Source: JAXMHB01 sp046346965
GTDB taxonomy: Bacteria; Pseudomonadota; Gammaproteobacteria; Xanthomonadales; SZUA-5
Length of the DNA stretch: 64,000 nt
Direction of reading: 5' to 3'
Assembly: GCA_046346965.1 (NCBI GenBank)
Contig: JAXMHB010000017.1
Coordinates: 27,923-91,922, forward strand
Within the stretch, counting starts at the first letter, position 1. Every line of letters starts with the position of its first letter. A program made the translations under genes and the position numbers. The notes beneath the pieces were generated by a model. That model was not told where the DNA came from, ran no database searches, and saw only the letters and a program-made list of their open reading frames with translations. Below are positions 15,584-22,902 of this stretch, one piece after another.

Positions 15584-17437
15584 ATGGTTGAAAAGCGTCC
15601 CGGCTTCCTGCGCCGCCTGTTCGGCGGGCTCTGGAGTGGCCTCGATTTCACGCGACGCCTGGTGATGAACCTGGTGTTTCTGTTCATCCTGATCCTGCTG
15701 ATCTCGGCGATCTTCGGCGGCGGCGAACCGGCGCTGAAACCGCAAACGACACTGGTCATCGACCCCAAGGGCGAGATCGTTGAACAGTACGCGGGCGATC
15801 CCACCGACATCGCGATCTCCAAGGCGCTCGGTGACGAAGTGCCGCAGACGCAGTTGCGCGACCTGCTGAAGGCCTTCGAGGAAGCCGCCAAGGACGAACA
15901 CATCACGCAGGTATTGCTGCGCGTCGACAGCCTGTCGGGCGGCGTCAGCACGCTGCGCGAGGTCGGACGTGCGATCGACGAGTTCCGCAAGAGCGGCAAG
16001 AAGGTCGTGGCCTATGGCGACTACATGGATCAGGCCGGCTACTATCTGGCCGCGCGCGCCAACGAGGTCTATGTGCACCCGGATGGCATGGTGCTGATCG
16101 AGGGCCTGGGCCGCTATCGCAACTACTATCGCTCGGCGCTCGACAAGCTCGGCGTGCAAATGCACGTGTTCCGCGTCGGTCGCTACAAGAGCGCGGTCGA
16201 GCCGTACCTGCTCGACGGCCCCTCCGCCGATGCCGCGGAAGCTGATCGCTACTGGCTGGAAGACGTCTGGAGCGTGTTCCTGGAAGACATCGCCCAGGCT
16301 CGCGGCCTGCAGGCGCAGGGCCTGCGCACGATGATCGATGAACTGCCGCAGCGGATGGCGGCGGTCGGCGGCAACACCTCGGCGCTGGCGCTGGCCGAAA
16401 AGTTGGTCGACGGCACCAAGACGCCGGACGAACTGCGCAGCCTGCTGATCGAATCCGGCGCCAAGGACGACGAGCACGAGACCTTCCGGCAGATCGGCCT
16501 TGACGACTATCTCAAGCGCTTCCCGGCCAAGCCGGCGATCGGCGAGCAGACCCAGGTGGGCGTGATCGTCGCCGCTGGCGAGATTCTGGGCGGCAGCCAG
16601 CCGCAGGGCAGCATCGGCGGCAAGAGCACCAGCGAACTGGTGCGCAAGGCCCGCGAGGACAAGAACATCAAGGCGGTGGTGCTGCGCGTCGACTCGCCGG
16701 GCGGCAGCGGCTTTGATTCCGAATTGATCCGGCGCGAGATCGAGTTGACGCGTGCCGCCGGCAAGCCGGTGGTGGTCTCGATGGGCGATCTGGCGGCCTC
16801 GGGCGGCTATTGGATTTCGATGACCTCGGACGCGATCTTTGCCGACCACACGACCATCACCGGCTCGATCGGCATTTTCGGCCTGTTCCCGGATGCCAGT
16901 CAGACCATGGACAAGATCGGCCTGCACACCGCCGGCACCACCACCACCTGGCTGGCTGGCGCGCTCGACCCGCGGCGTCCGCTCGATCCGCGCGTGGGCG
17001 AACTGCTGCAGACGGTGATCAACAATGGCTACCAGGACTTCATCGGCAAAGTCGCCGCCAACCGCGGCAAGACGCCCGAGGAGATCGACACCATCGCCCA
17101 AGGTCGCGTGTGGAGCGGCCAGCAGGCGCTGGAGCGGGGCCTGGTCGATCAGATCGGCGGTTTCAAGGACGCCATCGCCGACGCTGCCAAGCGCGCCAAG
17201 CTCGATAGCTACGACGTGGTCTACGTCGAGAAGGAACAATCCGGCTTCGACCGCTTCCTCGCCAGTTTGAGCGCCCGTGCCAGTGCCGTGGTCGGCCAGA
17301 GTGTGGCGCGCACCCTGCTGCCGACCTGGATGAGCCCGCAGCTGCACCAGCAACTCAGCCAGGATCTGCGCATTTTGGAAGGCTGGGATCGCCGCCCGAT
17401 GAGCAGTTACGCCTACTGCTTCTGCGAGCTGCGCTAA
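15584..17437 (+). CDS. sppA: Signal peptide peptidase SppA, 67K type
   Basis: 617 residues, the long double-domain form. One N-terminal membrane helix (~residues 27-45) anchors the protein on the periplasmic side. Catalytic Lys in the N-terminal half (VGRYKSAVEPYL, ~residue 205) and nucleophile Ser in the C-terminal half (GDLAASGGYWIS, ~residue 406) are both present. Peptidase S49; clears cleaved signal peptides from the inner membrane. The ATG has TAGGAGAG upstream. A strong hairpin follows the gene. Confidence 0.95.
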   Translation: MVEKRPGFLRRLFGGLWSGLDFTRRLVMNLVFLFILILLISAIFGGGEPALKPQTTLVIDPKGEIVEQYAGDPTDIAISKALGDEVPQTQLRDLLKAFEEAAKDEHITQVLLRVDSLSGGVSTLREVGRAIDEFRKSGKKVVAYGDYMDQAGYYLAARANEVYVHPDGMVLIEGLGRYRNYYRSALDKLGVQMHVFRVGRYKSAVEPYLLDGPSADAAEADRYWLEDVWSVFLEDIAQARGLQAQGLRTMIDELPQRMAAVGGNTSALALAEKLVDGTKTPDELRSLLIESGAKDDEHETFRQIGLDDYLKRFPAKPAIGEQTQVGVIVAAGEILGGSQPQGSIGGKSTSELVRKAREDKNIKAVVLRVDSPGGSGFDSELIRREIELTRAAGKPVVVSMGDLAASGGYWISMTSDAIFADHTTITGSIGIFGLFPDASQTMDKIGLHTAGTTTTWLAGALDPRRPLDPRVGELLQTVINNGYQDFIGKVAANRGKTPEEIDTIAQGRVWSGQQALERGLVDQIGGFKDAIADAAKRAKLDSYDVVYVEKEQSGFDRFLASLSARASAVVGQSVARTLLPTWMSPQLHQQLSQDLRILEGWDRRPMSSYAYCFCELR

Positions 17438-17448
17438 GCACCCGTCGT

Positions 17449-17477
17449 GGCCCCGCTGCCGCAACGGCGGCGGGGCC
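17449..17477 (+). terminator. Terminator-like hairpin after sppA
   Basis: A 13-bp GC-rich stem (17449-17461 with 17465-17477, one G-T pair) with a 3-nt loop lies 12 nt after the sppA stop. Only TT follows, so it is at best a weak intrinsic terminator. Confidence 0.6.
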
Positions 17478-17531
17478 TTGACGGACGACGAGGATCAAAC
17501 GGGGGCTTGGGGATTTGGCTACACTGGTGCC

Positions 17532-20387
17532 ATGTCCGCCCCTGATCCCGCACTGACGGCGCTGGAACAGCTGACGGGTCTGTTCAACAGACCCGATTCG
17601 CTGGCTGTGATCAGCCGCGCGCGAGACGATTGCATTGTCGCCCTGAGCCCTGCCTTCGCGATGTTGCTGGGCCTGGACAGTGCCACCGCCCGTGGTCGCA
17701 CTGCAGTCGAACTCGGGCTCTGGCGCGACGCCGAACAGCGCGCCCATCTGCTGGAAGCCTTGCGCCAACGCGGATCCGCCACCGGCGAACCGATGTCGCT
17801 GCGCACACCGGACGGTCTGGACTACGACGCGCTGGTGAGCTGTGCGCTGATCGACTGGGAAGGCGAGCGCTGCATCTTCGCGCTGGTTCAGGACATCCGC
17901 CGCTACTCCAACGAGTCCCAGGCACGCCGGCGCGAGGCCGAGAGCTTCCGCAGTCTGGTCATGCAATCGCAGGTCGGCGTCTACCGCCGCACTGGCCCGG
18001 AACTCGCGCTGACCCACGCCAATCCCGCACTCGCCCGGCTGCTGGGGCACCCCAGCGCCGAACAGCTGATCGAGCACGCGCGCGGTCGCAGCCAGTTTGA
18101 ATATCTGGACCCCGCCGATGCCGAGGAACTCGCCGCGGTCATCGCCCAAGGATTGAGCGAGCTCCCGCAACGCCGTGTGCAACTGCAGCGCTGTGACGGC
18201 GGAACCGTCTGGGTCAACGAGCGCGCGCGCGTGCATTACGCCAGCGACGGGCAGTTGCTGTACCTCGAAGGCACGCTGCTAGATATCAGCGAACAGGTAC
18301 GCGCCGAGGCAGCGCTGATCCAGAGCGAGATGCTGTATCGCAATCTGGTCGAGAACTCCCGCGACGGCGTGTTCCTGATGCAGCACGGTCGCGTCGAATT
18401 CGCCAATGACGCGCTCGCCGGCATCCTTGGCTGCAGCATCAACGATTTGATCGGCGCCAGCTACTTCGACTGGGTAGCACCCGAGGATCAGGCCGCCCAG
18501 GCGCAGCGCAAGCAGGCGCGCGAAGCTGGATCCGTGCAGACCCAGGAATACGAGATTCGCCTGCTCAGACGCGATGGCCACAAGCGCATCTGCGCCGTGC
18601 GTGCAGGCGCCGTGATGTTTCGCGGTGAGCCGGCGTCGATCGGCACGATCCGCGACATCACCGAAGCGCGCGCCCAGCAGATTCGCCTGGAAGCTGCAGA
18701 AGAACGTTATCGCCTGCTGTTCAAGCATGCCGTGCTCGGCATGTTCCAGAGCTCGCTGAACGGCGACATCATCGAGGTCAACGAAGCGATGGCCTCGCTG
18801 TTTGGCTATGCCTCACCGGAGGCCATGCGCGAGGAAGTGCGCAATATGCGCGCCTGCTACGCCGATCCTGGCGCGCGCGAACGGGCACTGGCGGAACTGA
18901 AGCGCAGCGGCCGCGTGGTCGGCTGGGAGTTCGAGATGGTGCACCGGGACGGCTCGCACTTTCATGTGCTGGCCAGCGCCCGCATCGTGCGCCACCACGA
19001 GGATGATCCCGGCCACGTCGAGGGCAGCCTACTCGACAACAGCGCACGTCGGCGCGCGGAGCAAGAGCTCAAGTTCCTCGCCCTGCACGACAGCCTGACC
19101 CAATTGCCGAATCGGCGCAGCTTCGAGGCCGCACTGGTCGGCGCACTGGCCGAACTGCGCCTGCAGCCGCAGCAGTCGCGTGTGGTGATGTTGCTAGATC
19201 TGGATCGCTTCAAGCTGATCAACGACAGCCTCGGCCATGCTGCCGGGGACGAGTTGCTGATCAAACTGAGCAGTCGCCTGCTGGTGGAACTGGGACCACG
19301 CGCATTGCTGGCGCGCTACGGCGGCGACGAGTTTGCGCTGCTGACCACCGGGCCGGCCGATCGTCAGAGCGCGCGCGCCCTCGCCGAACGCGTGCGCGGC
19401 GTCACGGCGGCGCCCTTTCAGGTCCAGGGGCATCAGGTGTTCACCGGCGCCTCGATCGGCATCGTGGTGGTCAGCGACGGCCAGATGCAGCCGGATGCGA
19501 TCATGCGCGACGTCGACACTGCCATGTTTCGCGCCAAGGCGCAGGGCGGCGGCTATGCCCTGTTCGATCGCAACATGCACGATGCGGCGCGCGAGCGCCT
19601 GGCGCTGGAAACGGATCTGCGTTTCGCGCTCGAGCGCGGGGAACTGCAGGCCTACTACCAACCAGTGTGGTCGCTGGCTCAGGGGCGCATCGTCGGTGTG
19701 GAGGCGCTGGTGCGCTGGCAGCATCCGCAGCGTGGGCTGATGGTGCCGGGGCAATTCCTGGGTGCGGCCGAGGATGCCGGACTATTGCCGACGATCGACA
19801 TGCTGGTGCTGGATCAGGCGCTCGCCCAATGGCAGCGGTGGCAGCACGAGTACGGCAGTTCGGCGCCGCAGAGCCTGAGCGTCAACATCTCGGATCGGCT
19901 GTTTGCATCCGCCGACTTTCCCGCCGCAATCGAGCAGCGACTGCAGGGTTTGGTCGCCTCGCAGCTGCAGTTGGAAATCACCGAAACCGTCTTTCGTGAC
20001 GCCACGCAGAGCCTGCAGCAGACGCTGCAGCGGCTCAAACAGATCGGCGTGCAACTGATCGTCGACGACTTCGGCACCGGCTATTCCTCGCTGGTGTCCT
20101 TTTCGGAAGCGGCTTTTGACGGACTCAAGATCGACCGCGGTTTCATCCACGATCTCGAAACGAATCCGCGCCACCGCGCCATCATCCGCACCATCGCCCA
20201 GTTTGCGCGCGATCTGGGGCTCAGCCTGGTCGCCGAAGGGGTTGAGACCGAGGTGCAGGCCGAAACGCTGCGGCAGGCTGGCTGCGAGCGCGCGCAAGGC
20301 TATCTGTACGCACCGCCACTGGCTGCGAGCGCGCTGGCGCGCATGCTCGGGCCCGGCAGCCATGGCGGTCAGGCCATCAGTGCTTGA
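17532..20387 (+). CDS. Multi-PAS GGDEF-EAL cyclic-di-GMP enzyme
   Basis: 951 residues, no membrane segment, so cytosolic. Four PAS-type modules occupy residues ~10-505 (one clear one has NLVENSRDGVFLM...FANDALAGILG). A GGDEF domain with an intact RYGGDEF (~residue 597) follows, then EAL with GVEALVRW (~722), DDFGTGYSS (~844) and AEGVE. Both synthesis and hydrolysis residues look intact; the RxxD inhibition site five residues before GGDEF is not evident. The start at 17532 (MSAPDP) is preferred; an upstream ATG at 17478 lies inside the terminator region. A -10-like TACACT lies just upstream, so the leader would be very short. Confidence 0.9.
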   Translation: MSAPDPALTALEQLTGLFNRPDSLAVISRARDDCIVALSPAFAMLLGLDSATARGRTAVELGLWRDAEQRAHLLEALRQRGSATGEPMSLRTPDGLDYDALVSCALIDWEGERCIFALVQDIRRYSNESQARRREAESFRSLVMQSQVGVYRRTGPELALTHANPALARLLGHPSAEQLIEHARGRSQFEYLDPADAEELAAVIAQGLSELPQRRVQLQRCDGGTVWVNERARVHYASDGQLLYLEGTLLDISEQVRAEAALIQSEMLYRNLVENSRDGVFLMQHGRVEFANDALAGILGCSINDLIGASYFDWVAPEDQAAQAQRKQAREAGSVQTQEYEIRLLRRDGHKRICAVRAGAVMFRGEPASIGTIRDITEARAQQIRLEAAEERYRLLFKHAVLGMFQSSLNGDIIEVNEAMASLFGYASPEAMREEVRNMRACYADPGARERALAELKRSGRVVGWEFEMVHRDGSHFHVLASARIVRHHEDDPGHVEGSLLDNSARRRAEQELKFLALHDSLTQLPNRRSFEAALVGALAELRLQPQQSRVVMLLDLDRFKLINDSLGHAAGDELLIKLSSRLLVELGPRALLARYGGDEFALLTTGPADRQSARALAERVRGVTAAPFQVQGHQVFTGASIGIVVVSDGQMQPDAIMRDVDTAMFRAKAQGGGYALFDRNMHDAARERLALETDLRFALERGELQAYYQPVWSLAQGRIVGVEALVRWQHPQRGLMVPGQFLGAAEDAGLLPTIDMLVLDQALAQWQRWQHEYGSSAPQSLSVNISDRLFASADFPAAIEQRLQGLVASQLQLEITETVFRDATQSLQQTLQRLKQIGVQLIVDDFGTGYSSLVSFSEAAFDGLKIDRGFIHDLETNPRHRAIIRTIAQFARDLGLSLVAEGVETEVQAETLRQAGCERAQGYLYAPPLAASALARMLGPGSHGGQAISA

Positions 20388-20399
20388 GCGCGGCAACGC

Positions 20400-20429
20400 T
20401 TGCAATTTCCGGGAGCGCTTCGCTATAGT
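20400..20429 (+). promoter_or_regulatory. Promoter of tRNA-Pro
   Basis: TTGCAA (20400-20405) and TATAGT (20424-20429) are 18 bp apart and about 30 bp before the tRNA. The following GCGCGGC discriminator is GC-rich, as is usual for stringently controlled stable-RNA promoters. Confidence 0.7.
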
Positions 20430-20459
20430 GCGCGGCTCCCGCTGATGCGGGACTCCCAT

Positions 20460-20536
<77 letters not shown>

Positions 20537-20566
20537 ATTCGAAGCCTGCTCACGCAGGCATGAAAC

Positions 20567-20590
20567 CGCCCCGCTCGTCGGGGCGTTTTT
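20567..20590 (+). terminator. Intrinsic terminator after tRNA-Pro
   Basis: CGCCCCG (20567-20573), 5-nt loop, CGGGGCG (20579-20585), then TTTTT. A textbook Rho-independent terminator 30 nt after the tRNA. Confidence 0.92.
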
Positions 20591-20648
20591 GTATCTGCAG
20601 CGCGCCGGCCCGGTGTAGGCTGAAGGGCCCGAGCCGGAGGCATCCGCC

Positions 20649-20951
20649 GTGTATGTCGTGATCTTCAGAGCCCGCATCCGCGAACTCGACGAGGACTACG
20701 TACGCTGGGCGGCCCGGCTGCGCGCGCTGGCGTTGGAGCGCTACGGTTGCCTGGCCTTCCACGCCACGACCGAGGGAGCGGATGAGGTGGCATTGTCCTA
20801 CTGGCCCGATCTCGACAGCATCCGACGCTGGAAGGCCGATGCCGAGCACGCCCAGGCGCAAGCACTGGGCCGCAGCCGCTGGTACTCGCATTACGCGGTG
20901 GAAATCGCCGAGGTCCAGCGCCACTACGATTGGTCGCGCGCCACGCCCTGA
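20649..20951 (+). CDS. Antibiotic biosynthesis monooxygenase (ABM)-domain protein
   Basis: 100 residues, a single dimeric alpha+beta barrel (ABM/ferredoxin-like) domain: YVVIFRAR at the start, FHATTEGADEVALSYWPDLDSIRRWKADAEHAQAQALGRSRWYSHYAVEIAEV in the body. Members range from quinone oxygenases to small structural proteins, so the reaction is unknown. Start codon is GTG; SD is GGAGG about 10 nt upstream. Convergent with the FHA gene, whose stop begins right after this one ends. Confidence 0.8.
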   Translation: MYVVIFRARIRELDEDYVRWAARLRALALERYGCLAFHATTEGADEVALSYWPDLDSIRRWKADAEHAQAQALGRSRWYSHYAVEIAEVQRHYDWSRATP

Positions 20952-21800
20952 TCAACTGGCGCGGCCGAACTCCAGGTAGACGAGCACTGCCAGCGCCAGC
21001 AGGGTGACGATGGCGGCAGTCATGATGATCCAATCCACCGCACTGCTCTCGCGCTCACGCGCGATCGGCGCTGGCAGCGATTGCGGAATCAGCAGTGGGC
21101 GCTGCACCTGCGTGACCACGCCGGTGTGGGGTTGCTCATCACCCGGCGCCATCAGCAGATATCCCGGCGCCTCGATCAGAAAGCGGTTTTGATCGAATGC
21201 CAACTGATCGCCCGGCTTCAGCACGGTGTCGCGCACCGGCGTACCGTTGACGAAGGTTCCGTTGGCGGAGCCCAGATCGCGCAGGAACAGGCCGTCAGGG
21301 CTGTTTTCGATCAGGGCATGGCGCCGGCTCATCTCCGGCTCGTTCAGCACCAGATCGCAGTCACTGCCACGACCGATCACGGTGCGATTGCGCAAGGGGA
21401 TGACCTTGCCGAAATGCGCGCCCGAGACGCCGCGCAGCACTACTCGCGGCGGCGTATAGCGCTGCCGCGTTTCCTGCTCCGACAGCGGCTTGGGCGGTTT
21501 CTCGGTGCGGTCCTGGTCCGGCCGCATGACCATCCGCACGCTGCCTGCGATGACCACATCGCCCAACCGCAGAATGGCCTTCTCCCGCACGGGACGCCCG
21601 TTGACCTGCACCGGCGCGCCGGCATCACTGACCGCCAGGGTGATCCCGCGGCGCGGCTCGATGTGGATGCTGAGGTGCTGCGCGCGCACGCCCTTGGCAG
21701 CTGGCAGCACGATGTCGGCGTCAGGCGCCGAGCCCACGCGCACCACGCCCTCTCCCGTCAGGAAGTCCTGTCGTTCTCCGCCAGGAAAGCTGATCTTCAT
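20952..21800 (-). CDS. Double FHA-domain membrane protein
   Basis: 282 residues. First FHA domain (~residues 5-95) is degenerate: GS replaces the first GR and the binding loop is RAQH. The second (~120-215) is canonical, with IGRGSDCDLVL, SRRHALIE and LGSANGTFVNG, so it should bind phospho-threonine peptides. One membrane helix at the C-terminus (IIMTAAIVTLLALAVLVYLEF) leaves both FHA domains in the cytoplasm. Start at 21800 (MKISFPGG); the ORF is open further. It is the last gene of the cupredoxin-kinase-porin-FHA operon, only 10 bp after the porin, so it is the natural phospho-reader of that kinase. Confidence 0.88.
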   Translation of the reverse strand: MKISFPGGERQDFLTGEGVVRVGSAPDADIVLPAAKGVRAQHLSIHIEPRRGITLAVSDAGAPVQVNGRPVREKAILRLGDVVIAGSVRMVMRPDQDRTEKPPKPLSEQETRQRYTPPRVVLRGVSGAHFGKVIPLRNRTVIGRGSDCDLVLNEPEMSRRHALIENSPDGLFLRDLGSANGTFVNGTPVRDTVLKPGDQLAFDQNRFLIEAPGYLLMAPGDEQPHTGVVTQVQRPLLIPQSLPAPIARERESSAVDWIIMTAAIVTLLALAVLVYLEFGRAS

Positions 21801-21810
21801 CGCTCGTAGA

Positions 21811-22887
21811 CTACCAGCGCGTACGCAAATCGAGCAGCCATCGCTCGGTGGTGTCGGCGACACCGTCACGCCGCTCGATGAAACCGGTCAGCTGCACACC
21901 CAGATTGGGGCGAATCCCATACGCGACCCAGGGCATGTAGCCGCGCGCGAAACTGTGGAACCACCAATCGTCCTCGGCAAATGCCGCCAGTACGGCATCG
22001 CGCTGCGCGCGCTGGATGGCATATCCGAGTTCCCAACCGCCCAGGTCGAGTGCGTCGCCCCAGACCAGACTGAAGCGCGCGCCATCGCGCAAATCGTCAG
22101 CACCCAGATTGCGCACCAGATCCAGACGCCCGACCAGCGGCGCATCGTAGACCTGCATTCGACCGATGAACTGCAGATCGGCCAGACGGTAATCGCTGAG
22201 GTAGCGGCCGGCGACGCGGCGGTTGGTGCGGCCCAGGCCCTCGCGCGCAGCAACGTCCAGATCGCTGAAGTCGAGATAGCTGAGGAAGGCACTGAAGCCG
22301 GTGTCTGCGCCCTCCATCCAGCCGTAGCCGAACTGGATGGCCGCGATGCGCGACTCGTCCCCGTACAAATGGTCGCCGGCGAAGTACCCGGCAGTCAGAT
22401 GCAAGGCATCGAAATCGCGAACGCCGGCGGCGTAGTCCATGCTCAGCCCCACGGGACGCAAATCGCGATCCCAGAGCAAGGGCGAGAGCACCAGGGGCAT
22501 GCTGCTCTTGCCAAACTGAAAGCGAGTGGACTCGCCCAAGCTGTAGGCGGCATACCATTCGTCCAGACCGGCGCCGTTGGACTTCTCGTTATCGTTGTTG
22601 CGAACGCTGTCGGCGTTGTCATCGCTGCCGGCGGCCAGCTTGACCGCAGCACCAAGCTCCCATCCGCTCTCGCCGGTGTGGCGCAGACCGGCGCGCAGCG
22701 CGACACGCCCGCGCTCGATATCGTCGGCGCGCGCCGGAATGTTCTGCGTGCTTTCGCCACGGACGCGCAAATCGCCGTACCAGTCCAGACTCGCCGACGC
22801 CTCCGCCGCCTCGTCCTGCGCGTGAGCGACACCCGGCAGTCCCGCGAGCAGCGCGAGTACCAGCAGACTCTCTTTGCCTCCAGTCAT
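21811..22887 (-). CDS. Putative outer-membrane porin
   Basis: 358 residues with a clear signal peptide (SLLVLALLAGLPGVAHA). The mature part is a series of amphipathic strands with aromatic girdle residues and ends LLDLRTRW, with a C-terminal Trp as a barrel signal. Overall layout resembles the alginate-export/putative porin group (DWYGDLRVRGE near the N-terminus). It begins 15 bp after the kinase gene and has a strong GAGGAGGG site. A porin inside a kinase/FHA operon is unusual; it may be a regulated pore or a sensor partner. Confidence 0.75.
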   Translation of the reverse strand: MTGGKESLLVLALLAGLPGVAHAQDEAAEASASLDWYGDLRVRGESTQNIPARADDIERGRVALRAGLRHTGESGWELGAAVKLAAGSDDNADSVRNNDNEKSNGAGLDEWYAAYSLGESTRFQFGKSSMPLVLSPLLWDRDLRPVGLSMDYAAGVRDFDALHLTAGYFAGDHLYGDESRIAAIQFGYGWMEGADTGFSAFLSYLDFSDLDVAAREGLGRTNRRVAGRYLSDYRLADLQFIGRMQVYDAPLVGRLDLVRNLGADDLRDGARFSLVWGDALDLGGWELGYAIQRAQRDAVLAAFAEDDWWFHSFARGYMPWVAYGIRPNLGVQLTGFIERRDGVADTTERWLLDLRTRW

Positions 22888-22902
22888 CGTAATCTGCCCT
22901 CC

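Noticed and set aside
14177..17464. 1095-residue minus-strand ORF covering the glycosyltransferase and the whole antisense strand of sppA
   Set aside because: Only the last ~390 residues match a family (GT4). The rest is the reverse frame of sppA in GC-rich DNA and has no recognisable domain.
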